Origin: CAWAMD01 sp963783045
GTDB taxonomy: Bacteria; Actinomycetota; Nitriliruptoria; Nitriliruptorales; Nitriliruptoraceae
Reading direction: 5' to 3'
NCBI GenBank assembly: GCA_963783045.1
Contig: CAWAMD010000001.1
Span: forward strand, 670,655 to 734,654
DNA length: 64,000 nt
Shown: piece by piece, positions 17,625-25,718 of the stretch
Layout: each line of letters starts with the position of its first letter
How positions within the stretch are numbered: position 1 is the stretch's first letter
The notes under the pieces: generated by a model
Database searches by the model: none
What the model was told of the DNA's origin: nothing
Seen by the model: only the letters and a program-made list of their open reading frames with translations
Translations under genes and position numbers: made by a program

Positions 17625-17781
17625 GGTGGTGCCCTCCTCGCTCGTCGGGGCGTGGCGACCATACGGGGACAGCGTGTGTCGTCCCAGGGTCATCCGGGGC
17701 GCCGGGGGTGGCCATCGACGATCGAACGCCCCGAACGGCAGGGGCTGCACCGGCGCACGGCCGGTGGCTGATGGGGCCGGC

Positions 17782-17787
17782 TACGCT
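17782..17787 (+). promoter_or_regulatory. candidate -10 box for the zinc-ribbon membrane protein
   Basis: TACGCT lies 26 bases before the GTG at 17814. The same hexamer occurs before several other genes in this window. Confidence 0.4.
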
Positions 17788-17813
17788 GGCTGCCCGCCGC
17801 CCGGGGGATCGTC

Positions 17814-18338
17814 GTGCCCGACCCGAACCTGTCGCGGTCCTCCAATTCGGCCGGCGTGACGCCCTACCGCCGCCAGCCGCTGACCGTCCGGGAGCGGTGG
17901 CTGGTCGCCCTCGCGGCCGTCGTCCCCGTCCCGCTCGCCGCGCTCGTGCTGCTGCCGTTCGCGCTGCTCGGACCCGCCGACGCCGCTGACGTGGTGGCCG
18001 CCGCGCTGGTGTACGGCGGCCTGCTGGGCCTCGCCGGCGCGGTCGTCACCGTGGACCGGGCGCATGCCTGGCGCTGCCCCCGGTGCGGCCGACGTGGCGA
18101 GCGCGGGACGAGCGTCTGCGCGGTCTGCGGGTACGACCTCGTGGAGCGCCCCCGCTACGCCTGCGACGAGCGGCACGAGCTCTCGCTCGCGCCGGGGCAG
18201 TGCCCGTGCGGGCGGCGGCTGCAGCGGCTGCCCGCGGCCCGTGGCGTCGGCCGCGAGATCCTCCTGATGGTGGCGATCGGCGCCGGGCTGCTCGCCTTCC
18301 TGGTCGCCGTCGCGCTGGTGCTGCGCCTCGTCGGTTGA
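17814..18338 (+). CDS. zinc-ribbon membrane protein of unknown function
   Basis: A 174-residue protein with two N-terminal hydrophobic helices (about 28-50 and 58-82), two metal-binding knuckle sets and a C-terminal helix (about 150-172). The central 'CPRCGRRGERGTSVCAVCGY' is a CxxC-CxxC zinc ribbon, and a second Cys/His set follows (CDERHEL...CPCGRR). The start is GTG 17814. It is convergent with the dCMP deaminase, whose stop is three bases away. Function is unknown. Confidence 0.7.
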   Translation: MPDPNLSRSSNSAGVTPYRRQPLTVRERWLVALAAVVPVPLAALVLLPFALLGPADAADVVAAALVYGGLLGLAGAVVTVDRAHAWRCPRCGRRGERGTSVCAVCGYDLVERPRYACDERHELSLAPGQCPCGRRLQRLPAARGVGREILLMVAIGAGLLAFLVAVALVLRLVG

Positions 18339-18340
18339 GC

Positions 18341-18865
18341 TCAGCCGACCTGCTCGGGGTCGAGGTCGAGGACGGGCAGTCCCTCGAGGCCGTCGAGGAG
18401 CCGTACGCGCACACCGCAGCCGCGCAGGAAGTCGCGGATCCGGTCCCAGCCCTCGTAGCGGCCCCCGGAGGCGACGACCTCCTTGATCCCGCTGTTGGCG
18501 AGCAGCTTCGCGCAGCCGAAGCAGGGGGCGCCGGTGCAGTACAGGGTGGCGCCGTCGCGCTCCTCGGGGCTCGAGAACAGCAGCGCGTTCGCTTCCGCGT
18601 GGATGGCGATGCAGGACTCGTAGTCGTGCCCCTGGGGCGCGTCGGTCGACGCTCGGGGGCAGTAGCCCTCGTCACAGTGCGGGTAGCCGGAGGGCGCGCC
18701 GTTGTAGCCCGTCGACACGATCCGCTTGTCCTTCACGATGACCGCGCCGTGCTTGCGGCGCGAGCACGTGGCACGGGTCGAGGCGGCCGAGGCCAGCCCG
18801 AGGAAGTAGTCGTCCCACGACTGCCGCTGCGGGTGGCTGAGCGCGTTCGGGTCCCACCTGGTCAC
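18341..18865 (-). CDS. dCMP deaminase family protein
   Basis: A 174-residue zinc-dependent deaminase of the dCMP/cytidine deaminase family. Zinc and proton-shuttle residues are in 'HAEANALLF' and 'GAPCFGCAKLL' (HxE and PCxxC), and the allosteric/insert zinc region has the 'YPHCDEGYCPRA' Cys/His cluster. It would convert dCMP to dUMP for thymidylate synthesis. The start is ATG 18865. ComEB-like competence proteins share this fold, but nothing else for DNA uptake is adjacent. Confidence 0.9.
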   Translation of the reverse strand: MTRWDPNALSHPQRQSWDDYFLGLASAASTRATCSRRKHGAVIVKDKRIVSTGYNGAPSGYPHCDEGYCPRASTDAPQGHDYESCIAIHAEANALLFSSPEERDGATLYCTGAPCFGCAKLLANSGIKEVVASGGRYEGWDRIRDFLRGCGVRVRLLDGLEGLPVLDLDPEQVG

Positions 18866-19042
18866 GGTCGTCCCTTCCGGTCGGTCGCTGGCATGCGCAG
18901 GTGCGCTTCCGTGGGGAGCCGCAGACGACGACGGTCGGTCCGGGGAAGGCGGCGAGGGCCGCGGAAGACGATGCCGCAGGCTACCGCCGTCCAGGCCGAC
19001 ATGTGGTCGGTCGCGCGCCCCGCTCGGCGTGGCGCGCCCGGG

Positions 19043-19791
19043 TCAGTCGACCAGGCCGGCCCGCGCGAGGGCCTGCGCCCCGGCAGCGCGTCCCATGGCC
19101 ACCTGGCGGGCGGCGACACCGGGCTCGAAGTCGAGGAGGGATCCGATGCCCGATCCGGTCTCGTCGGGGACGATCGGGACGAGCTGCACCGGGGTGTGCG
19201 CGGTCGCCTCGGGGGCCGCGCGCACCAGCTCGTTGAGGGTTCCGGCGTGGTCGAGGTCGGCGACCATCGCGAACCGCATCACGTGGTCGACCATGACCGC
19301 GATCGTGCCGCCGAGGCTCGTGGGCCGGGTCACCTGGCGATCGACCGCGCCCGTGGCCACGACGAACAGCACGTCGGGGTGGTAGGCCATCGCGGTCCGC
19401 AGCGGCGTGTTCGCGACGAGCCCGCCGTCCCAGTACGCGTGCCCGTCGATGTCGACCGGCCGGAAGATGCCCGGGATCGCTGCGCTCGCCAGCACGTGGT
19501 CGAGGGTCCCAGGCCGACCAGCTTCCGCGGATGGCCGAGCAGGTGCCAGGGCCGCACGAGCCGGTGCAGGTCCGTGCGGACCCGGTAGACGTGGCGGGAC
19601 TGCAGCGACCGCCAGACGGCGACGAGCTCCTCGGCCTCGAGCCCGGCGGCGATGGCAGCCGCGTTCAGCGCCCCGGCCGAGGTGCCGCTGAGCACCCGGG
19701 GCCGGATGCCGACGTCGGCGATCGCGGCGAGCACGCCGGCCTCGAAGGCACCCCGCGCGCCACCGCGCGACAGTGCGACCGCAACGTCCAC
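19043..19791 (-). pseudogene. patatin-like phospholipase, internally shortened and frameshifted
   Basis: A patatin-type lipid acyl hydrolase remnant. The N-terminal frame from GTG 19791 shows the oxyanion hole 'SRGGARGAFEAGVL' and the nucleophile 'SGTSAGALNAAA'. The C-terminal frame carries 'LASAAIPGIFRPVDIDG' and the catalytic Asp in 'YWDGGLVANTP'. The two frames meet near 19500-19510, where the segment that normally separates nucleophile and Asp regions (some 50-70 residues) is missing and the frame shifts. Unlike the single-base breaks elsewhere, a one-base repair does not restore a normal-length protein. It is a real deletion or an assembly collapse. Confidence 0.7.
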
Positions 19792-19798
19792 CGCGTCG

Positions 19799-20905
19799 TC
19801 AGAGGTTGCCGCGGCGGGCCTGGGCACGCTCGATCGACTCGAACAGGGCCTTGAAGTTGCCCAGCCCGAAGCCGGTGGCCCCGTGACGCTGGATGATCTC
19901 GTAGAAGACGGTGGGGCGGTCCTGCACCGGCTCGCTGAAGATCTGGAGCAGGTAGCCCTCGTCGTCACGGTCGACGAGGATGCCCTCGGCCTGCAGGTCG
20001 GCCCAGGCCTCGTCCACGTCGCCGACGCGTGCCTTCGCATCCTCGTAGTACTCGGGCGGCACGGTGAGGAAGTCGACGCCCCGGGCCTTCAGCTGGCGTA
20101 CCGTCGCGATGATGTCGCCGGTCGAGATCGCGAGATGCTGGACGCCCGGGCCGTGGTAGGCCTCGAGGTACTCGTCGATCTGCGACTTCTTCTTGCCCGG
20201 CGCCGGCTCGTTGATCGGCAGCTTGATCCGTCCGACGCCGTCCCACAGCACCTTCGACATGAGTGCCGTGTACTCGGTCGAGATCTCCTCGTCGGTGAAG
20301 TGGCGGAACTCCGAGAACCCCAGGATGTCGCCGTAGAACCGGGCCCAGTCGTCCATGTGTCCGAGCTCGACGTTGCAGACGACGTGGTCGATGCCGGACA
20401 GGCCGACGGGGGAGGACAGCGGGTCGTGGTCGACCGCGTCGTAGCCGGGCAGGTAGACGCCGGCGTAGTCGGAGCGCTGCACGAACGAGTGGATCGTCTC
20501 GCCGTAGGCCCGGATCGACGCGACGACGACCTTGCCGTGCTCGTCGGTGAGGACCTGCGGCTCGCGGTGTGGCGTGGCGCCCGATTCGACCGCGCTGTGG
20601 AACGCCGCCTCGGCGTCGGGCACGGTGAAGGCCACGTCGCGGACCCCGTCGCCGTGGACGGACTGGTGCCGGTTGATCTCGTGGTCCCCGACGAGCGCGC
20701 TCGTCAGCACGAACCGGATGGCGCGCTGCTTGAGGACATAGGAGGCGCGGTCACGCACGCCGGTCTCCGGACCGGCGTAGCCCACCAGCTCGAACCCGAA
20801 CGCGGTGCGGTAGTAGTGGGCGGCCTGCTTGGCGTTGCCCACCCAGAACTCGATCGCGTCGTATCCCTGGACCGGGAAGGTGTCCTCACGCCCGTTCGCA
20901 CTCAC
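19799..20905 (-). CDS. hppD: 4-hydroxyphenylpyruvate dioxygenase
   Basis: Fe(II) dioxygenase converting 4-hydroxyphenylpyruvate to homogentisate in tyrosine breakdown; 368 residues, normal length. Iron ligands are the His of 'GIDHVVCNVELGHMDDW', the His of 'GPGVQHLAIST' and the Glu of 'VFYEIIQRHGATGFGLGNFK', which is also the diagnostic C-terminal signature. The start is GTG 20905, with CAGGAG just upstream. No homogentisate dioxygenase or other tyrosine-pathway gene is in the window. The patatin start lies eight bases after its stop. Confidence 0.95.
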   Translation of the reverse strand: MSANGREDTFPVQGYDAIEFWVGNAKQAAHYYRTAFGFELVGYAGPETGVRDRASYVLKQRAIRFVLTSALVGDHEINRHQSVHGDGVRDVAFTVPDAEAAFHSAVESGATPHREPQVLTDEHGKVVVASIRAYGETIHSFVQRSDYAGVYLPGYDAVDHDPLSSPVGLSGIDHVVCNVELGHMDDWARFYGDILGFSEFRHFTDEEISTEYTALMSKVLWDGVGRIKLPINEPAPGKKKSQIDEYLEAYHGPGVQHLAISTGDIIATVRQLKARGVDFLTVPPEYYEDAKARVGDVDEAWADLQAEGILVDRDDEGYLLQIFSEPVQDRPTVFYEIIQRHGATGFGLGNFKALFESIERAQARRGNL

Positions 20906-21147
20906 ACGACACTCCTGCCTCGACGACGGCTCCCGATCCAGTATGGCGAGGCGGTCCGGTGCCCGCGCGCTACGAACGTCGGCATGTGCGATGACCGGAC
21001 AGGGCGGGCGGTGCGGCGGCCGCGGGTGACGGCCGATGGACGGGCCTCACCTCGTCCGCGGGTCGACGCCCGACCTACCGTGGCCGCTGCGCCCCGACGG
21101 CGCCGTGACCCGTGGCGCACGGCGCTCAGCGAGCCGAGGAGTCCGCC

Positions 21148-21585
21148 GTGCAGGACCGCCAGGAAGAGCAGATCGTCCGCATCCTGTCCTACGCGCGCCG
21201 GATCGCGGTCGTCGGCCTGTCCGACTCGGCACGTCGGACGAGCAACCAGGTGTCGGCCATGCTGCAGCTGCAGGGCTACGACATCGTCCCGGTCAACCCG
21301 ACCATCGAGTCCGCGCTCGGGGTGCGTGCCTACCCGAGCCTCGACCGGGTGCCGGGCGACATCGACCTCGTCAACGTCTACCGGCGCCCCGAGCACCTCG
21401 AGGAGATCGCCCACGAGGCGGTCAAGGCCGGCGCCCGCGGCCTCTGGAACCAGCTGGGCCTGCGCTCGGACGGCGCCCGGCAGATCGCCGAGGAGGCGGG
21501 GCTCGACTACGTGGAGGACCGCTGCCTCAAGGTGGAGGTGGGCCGCCACCGCGGACAGCTCACCCTGCCGCCACGGGCGCGCTGA
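21148..21585 (+). CDS. CoA-binding (YccU-type) Rossmann protein
   Basis: A 145-residue single-domain CoA-binding protein. The nucleotide loop is 'RRIAVVGLSDSARRTSNQVS', followed by 'GYDIVPVNPTIESALGVRAY', 'DIDLVNVYRRPEHL' and the closing 'LDYVEDRCLKVEVGR', all typical of YccU-like proteins. The start is GTG 21148, six bases after CGAGGAG. The family resembles the CoA-binding domain of succinyl-CoA synthetase; its role is unknown. Confidence 0.85.
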   Translation: MQDRQEEQIVRILSYARRIAVVGLSDSARRTSNQVSAMLQLQGYDIVPVNPTIESALGVRAYPSLDRVPGDIDLVNVYRRPEHLEEIAHEAVKAGARGLWNQLGLRSDGARQIAEEAGLDYVEDRCLKVEVGRHRGQLTLPPRAR

Positions 21586-21598
21586 GGCACCCCCCCGG

Positions 21599-22558
21599 TC
21601 ACTCGAGACCGCGGACGGCGATCGCCGGCGGCCGCCAGCCGAGCAGCGCCTCGGTCATCCGCATCGCCTGCACGGTGCGCGCCACCTCGTGGACACGCAC
21701 GATGTTGGCACCGCGGAGCACGCTGAAGACCGCCGCGGCGATGCTGCCGTCGACACGCTGGTCGAGCGGGGCGGCCAGCGTCTCCCCGATGAAGTCCTTG
21801 TTCGACAGCGCGACGAGGACCGGGAACCCGAGGGCGGCGAGCTCGGGCAGCCGTCGGGACACCTCCAGCGAGTGGTAGGTCGTCTTCTGGAAGTCGTGGC
21901 CCGGGTCGACGACGAGCCGGTCGGGGGCGATGCCGGCGTCGACGGCCCGCCGGGTCAGGTCGCGGCAATGGGCGACGACCGCCGCGGTGACGCTCGGCCG
22001 GTAGCCGCGCCGGAACGGGCGGGTCCGCGGCTGGCCGCCGTGATGCATCGCGACGTAGCCGGCGTCGTGCGCGGCCACGACCGCGAGCAGCTCGTCGTCG
22101 TGCCCGCCCGTCACGTCGTTGACGATGTCGGCGCCGGCCTCGAGCGCCGCACGCGCCACGGAGGCGCGGTAGGTGTCGATCGACAGCAGGACCGTGTCGT
22201 CGGCGTCGCGCAGCGCGGTCACCAGTGGCACGATCCGGCGGATCTCCTCCTCGACGCTCACCATCGGGCCGGGCCCGCCCTTGACCCCGCCGAGGTCGAT
22301 GATGTCCGCACCCTCGTCGACGAGCGCGCGGGCGCGGTCGGCGGCACGGCCGAGCGCGAAGGTCTCGCCGGCGTCGTAGAACGAGTCGGGCGTGCGGTTG
22401 ACGATCCCCATGATCGCGACGCGGTGGTGGAGCGGCAGCGCGCGGCGGGGCAGGTTCAGGGCCCGTGGCGCGGCGGTGGCCGCACGGGTCGGGATCTCCC
22501 CCGCCGCGAGCAGGGGGACCTCGAGCTCGGCGGTCGGTTCCTCAGGCTGCTGCGGCAC
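21599..22558 (-). CDS. folP: dihydropteroate synthase
   Basis: Condenses the pterin pyrophosphate with p-aminobenzoate in folate synthesis. TIM-barrel motifs are 'AIMGIVNRTPDSFYDAGETF' (DHPS signature 1) and 'GADIIDLGGVKGGPGP' (signature 2), with 'IVNDVTGG' and 'LVVDPGHDFQK' following. At 319 residues it has about 40 extra N-terminal residues over the usual 280. I chose GTG 22558 because GGAGGG precedes it; the frame is open to a GTG at 22597. Some actinobacteria carry a second, FolP2-like paralogue without DHPS activity, and this copy's missing neighbours (folB, folK) leave that possibility open. Confidence 0.85.
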   Translation of the reverse strand: MPQQPEEPTAELEVPLLAAGEIPTRAATAAPRALNLPRRALPLHHRVAIMGIVNRTPDSFYDAGETFALGRAADRARALVDEGADIIDLGGVKGGPGPMVSVEEEIRRIVPLVTALRDADDTVLLSIDTYRASVARAALEAGADIVNDVTGGHDDELLAVVAAHDAGYVAMHHGGQPRTRPFRRGYRPSVTAAVVAHCRDLTRRAVDAGIAPDRLVVDPGHDFQKTTYHSLEVSRRLPELAALGFPVLVALSNKDFIGETLAAPLDQRVDGSIAAAVFSVLRGANIVRVHEVARTVQAMRMTEALLGWRPPAIAVRGLE

Positions 22559-22641
22559 GATGTGGGGCCCTCCGTCGGCATCAGCGTAACGGGGCACTAC
22601 GCTCGGCGGCCGAGGTGGCCGCCAGCGAGCGAGGACGGTCG

Positions 22642-22935
22642 ATGGGCTACTGGGTGATCGCCACGGTGATGGCCGTCATCGCCTGCGAGGTGGTGCTCGC
22701 TGCGCTCTGGTGCGGCGAGCGGCCGGCATCGCAGGTCGCGGACGAGCCAGGGCTCGTCGAGCCCCGCACGCTCGGCGACGGTTCGTTCGCGACCGTGTGT
22801 CGCGGCTACGACCGCGCGGAGGTGGACCGGACCTACCGGCGGCTCGCCGACGCCTACGAGGCCCTGTACGAGTCGGCGGACGCCACCACCCGCGACCGTG
22901 CACGGCATCGGCTGAGCGGCGACGCGCCCGTCTGA
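22642..22935 (+). CDS. small membrane protein with DivIVA-like segment
   Basis: A 97-residue protein with one N-terminal membrane helix (about 3-24) and a short domain reading 'TVCRGYDRAEVDRTYRRLAD', which matches the 'FxxxxRGYdrxEVDxfl' opening of DivIVA/Wag31-type domains. The coiled-coil part of DivIVA is missing, so it cannot form the usual long polymer. A TACGCT at 22598-22603 lies 38 bases upstream. It is divergent from folP. A role at the cell pole or septum would be speculation. Confidence 0.65.
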   Translation: MGYWVIATVMAVIACEVVLAALWCGERPASQVADEPGLVEPRTLGDGSFATVCRGYDRAEVDRTYRRLADAYEALYESADATTRDRARHRLSGDAPV

Positions 22936-23002
22936 GGCCCCGCGCCGTCGGGCGCCCGTCCGACGGCCCGCGTGCCCCGGGGGTGGCGCGCCCCGCGGGG
23001 GC

Positions 23003-23773
23003 TCAGGTCAGGAACTCGAGGATGGTGGCGGCGACGGCGCCCGGGTCCTCGACCGGCGCCCAGTGGCCGACGTGCGGCAGGACCCGGACGTGGCTCACCG
23101 GGATGGCGCGCTTGAGCTCCTCGGCCATCGCCAGGGGAGTGGAGCGGTCGTGGGCGCCCGTGACCATGAGCGTGGGCTGTCCGATGTCGTCCCGGCGGAT
23201 GCGCGGCGCCTTCGCGAGCGCCCGGCACGACTTCGCGTACATGGCGGGGTCGTTGCGCAGGAACATCTCGCGCAGCAGCCCGGCCGTGCCCGGCATCGTG
23301 GCGTGGGTCTGCGGGGAGACGGCGCCGGCCAGCCAGTCGTCGACGATCGGGTCCATGCCCTCGGACTCGACGAGATCGGCGCGCTCCCGGTAGGCGTCGG
23401 CCGTCGGCGGCTGGAAGTAGCTGATCCCGCCGACGAGCACGAGCTGGTCGCACACGTCCGGGTTCGTCTGCGCCAGGTGCTGCACGACCAGGGTGCCGAG
23501 CGAGTGCCCCACGAGGGTCACGGCCGGAAGCTCGAGGTGGCGGATGAGCCGCTGCACGTCACGGGCCCAGCCCTCGATCGAGAACTTGCCCTTGCCCGCC
23601 GAGCGCCCGTGCCCCCGGAGGTCGAGTGCGACGACGTGGTGGTGCTGCTGCATGGCCTGCATGACGCCATGCCAGACGTGGTTCGTTCCGCCGAGCCCGT
23701 GAACGAGGACGACCGGAGGGCCCTCCCCGTAGCTCGTGTAGTGGATCGTGTTCCCGTCGATCTCGGCGAACAT
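23003..23773 (-). CDS. alpha/beta-hydrolase
   Basis: A 256-residue alpha/beta-hydrolase-fold protein. The oxyanion 'VVLVHGLGG', nucleophile elbow 'LVGHSLGTL', acid 'VTGAHDRSTP' and catalytic His 'LPHVGHWAPVEDP' are all present and in order. GAAGGAAGG precedes the ATG at 23773. The substrate is unknown; the closest general types are esterases, 3-oxoadipate enol-lactonases and haloperoxidase-like hydrolases. A minus-strand TAGGCT at 23879-23874 may be its -10 box, leaving a leader of nearly 100 bases. Confidence 0.88.
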   Translation of the reverse strand: MFAEIDGNTIHYTSYGEGPPVVLVHGLGGTNHVWHGVMQAMQQHHHVVALDLRGHGRSAGKGKFSIEGWARDVQRLIRHLELPAVTLVGHSLGTLVVQHLAQTNPDVCDQLVLVGGISYFQPPTADAYRERADLVESEGMDPIVDDWLAGAVSPQTHATMPGTAGLLREMFLRNDPAMYAKSCRALAKAPRIRRDDIGQPTLMVTGAHDRSTPLAMAEELKRAIPVSHVRVLPHVGHWAPVEDPGAVAATILEFLT

Positions 23774-24044
23774 GATCGCCCTTCCTTCGCGTGGTGACCG
23801 GCCGTGCGCGCGCACCGGGCCTGGACGCCGGCGGCGCTGGGACGGATGCTTGTTTGCCGGCCCGGACGCGCGCAGCCTAGTGCAGGACCGCCCGGTCCTG
23901 ACCACCGCGGGCCCGTCGGGCGACGCCACCGTCCCACCATGCGCGTGGGCCCCGGGGGACGGCGGGGACCGCCATCCGGCTCGTCCCCCGGTGCCGAAGT
24001 CTGCACAGTGGCGGGCACGGGCCCGCAGCCGGGAGGAGCGGAAC

Positions 24045-24527
24045 GTGCGTATCGAGGTGACCACGACGATCGATGCACCGGTGGCAACCGTCTGGTCCGT
24101 GCTGACCGACTGGGAGCGGCAGCCGACGTGGATGGTCGACGCGCGCGCCGTCGAGGTCCTGACTCCGTTCCGGGACGGCCTCGGGGTGACGCTGCGCTGC
24201 CCCACGAACGTGCTGGGGGTGACCGTCGAGGACGTGATGCGGGTCACCGCGTGGGAGCCGCCGACGCGCCTCGAGGTGGTCCATCTCGGTCGGGTGATCC
24301 AGGGCGGCGGTGCCTTCGAGCTGTCGGCGCACGGCCCCCAGACGATGCTGACCTGGTGGGAGGAGGTGGATCCGCCGCTGGGCCGGCTCGGGGCGGTCGG
24401 CGCCGACCTGGTCGTGCGCCCGTTCGTGACGCGGCTCTTCCGCCGCAGCCTGGCGAACCTGGCACGCCTCGCCGAGCAGGAGGCGGCCGGCGATCCTGGC
24501 GATCGGGCCGCCTCCCGGAACCCGTGA
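24045..24527 (+). CDS. SRPBCC-family protein (polyketide cyclase/START-like)
   Basis: A 160-residue SRPBCC-fold protein: an N-terminal beta strand 'VRIEVTTTIDAPVATVWSVL' then 'TDWERQPTWM', typical of polyketide cyclase/dehydrase-like lipid- or ligand-binding proteins. It ends with the long C-terminal helix (FVTRLFRRSLANLARLAEQ). GGGAGGAGCGG precedes the GTG at 24045. No partner suggests the ligand. Confidence 0.8.
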   Translation: MRIEVTTTIDAPVATVWSVLTDWERQPTWMVDARAVEVLTPFRDGLGVTLRCPTNVLGVTVEDVMRVTAWEPPTRLEVVHLGRVIQGGGAFELSAHGPQTMLTWWEEVDPPLGRLGAVGADLVVRPFVTRLFRRSLANLARLAEQEAAGDPGDRAASRNP

Positions 24528-24591
24528 CATCTCGCGGGTTCGGTCATGGGGGAGCGTCTGACGCCGGCGCGGACCATCCGCCGCCGCCGGC

Positions 24592-25500
24592 TCAGCCCAG
24601 GGCGATCAGCGTGACGCCGGCGACCGCCAGCCCCAGCCCGACGAGCTGGTGACGGGTCGTGCGCTCGCGCAGCACGCCCCAGGCCAGCAGCACGGTGCCG
24701 ACCGGGTAGAGCGAGCCGACCACGGCCACGATGGCGAGCAGGCCGGCGTGCGTGGCGAGCAGGTAGGTGACGGTCGCGACCACGTCCAGGGCGCCGATCG
24801 CCAGCAGCAGCCGCCCCGTGCCCGCGGCGCGGACCACGAGCGGCCGTCGGGTGGCCAGCGCGAAGAGCGCGAGGACCACGGACGTGGCGATGCGCATGGT
24901 CGCCAGGGGCCACAGCCCGCTGTCCGCGCTGGTGTGGTCGAGGAGGATGAACACGGAGGCGAAGCCGGCGCCGGCCAGCGCACCCTCCACGAGGCCGACC
25001 GGCATCCGTTCGGCCGGTACCGGCGGGGCGCTGGCGTGGTCGTCGCCGGCGCGGTCGCGGTCGGTGCGCTCCGGTGCCGGCGTCTCGGGCTCCCGCGAGA
25101 CGAGCACGATCGCGACCAGCGTCGCGATCACGCCGGCCCACGCGAGCGCGGTGGGCGCGCCGCCCGTGGCCGCCCCGACGACGACCGGCACGGCGGCCCC
25201 GACCGCGCCGGCGGTGGGCGCGACGACCGCCATGCGCCCGATCGCGAGCCCGCGGTACAGCGCGCTGATGCCGACCGCGCTGCCGACCCCGGCGAGCACG
25301 CCGTACACGAGGTCGGCCGTGGACGCCGGTGTCCGGCCCAGAGCCGCGATCACGACGGCGAGCCCGACGAGGCCGATGACCTGCGACAGGAAGCTGATGG
25401 CCACCGTGGCCTCGCCGGCCGCCCGGCGGCCGGCGAGTCCACCGAGGAAGTCGGAGGCGCCCCAGGCCGCCGCGGCGGCCAGGGCGAGGACCACTGCCAT
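24592..25500 (-). CDS. EamA/DMT-superfamily transporter
   Basis: A 302-residue polytopic membrane protein with about ten hydrophobic helices in two EamA repeats. The first repeat ends with 'ISALYRGLAIGRMAVVAPTA' and the second with 'VGSLYPVGTVLLAWGVLRER', both typical. A charged loop of about 40 residues (DRDRAGDDHASAPP) separates the halves. Members export amino acids, nucleotides or other metabolites; the substrate is not readable. A 16-bp tandem repeat lies just upstream of its ATG (25530-25593). Confidence 0.85.
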   Translation of the reverse strand: MAVVLALAAAAAWGASDFLGGLAGRRAAGEATVAISFLSQVIGLVGLAVVIAALGRTPASTADLVYGVLAGVGSAVGISALYRGLAIGRMAVVAPTAGAVGAAVPVVVGAATGGAPTALAWAGVIATLVAIVLVSREPETPAPERTDRDRAGDDHASAPPVPAERMPVGLVEGALAGAGFASVFILLDHTSADSGLWPLATMRIATSVVLALFALATRRPLVVRAAGTGRLLLAIGALDVVATVTYLLATHAGLLAIVAVVGSLYPVGTVLLAWGVLRERTTRHQLVGLGLAVAGVTLIALG

Positions 25501-25529
25501 CGGTCGTCTCCCGGGGGTCGAGGGGATGC

Positions 25530-25593
25530 GCGGTGCCGGGCCCCTGCGGTGCCGGGCCCCCGCGGTGCCAGGCCCCCGCGGTGCCGGGCCGTT
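25530..25593. repeat. four tandem 16-bp repeats (VNTR-like)
   Basis: Four copies of GCGGTGCCGGGCCCCN with few differences, at 25530, 25546, 25562 and 25578, in the intergenic space between the divergent EamA and ferritin-VIT1 genes. The unit is partly self-complementary. Confidence 0.85.
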
Positions 25594-25678
25594 GCGGGGG
25601 CCGAGTCTGTCACCGGTGACACGGCGTGCCCACATCGACCGGTCGCCGCGCTCACGTCGCCGCCCCGGCCGCCCCGGT

Positions 25679-25684
25679 TAGGAT
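25679..25684 (+). promoter_or_regulatory. candidate -10 box for the ferritin-VIT1 gene
   Basis: TAGGAT lies 35 bases upstream of the ATG at 25719, in line with the -10 pattern before other genes here. Confidence 0.35.
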
Positions 25685-25718
25685 CGAACCGCAACGCCCT
25701 CGACGAGGCCGGCAGACC

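Noticed and set aside
19652..22657. Plus-strand open frame of about 1000 codons
   Set aside because: It lies opposite HPPD and folP and its translation is Arg/Val/Asp-rich with no conserved pattern; long antisense frames are expected in very G+C-rich DNA.
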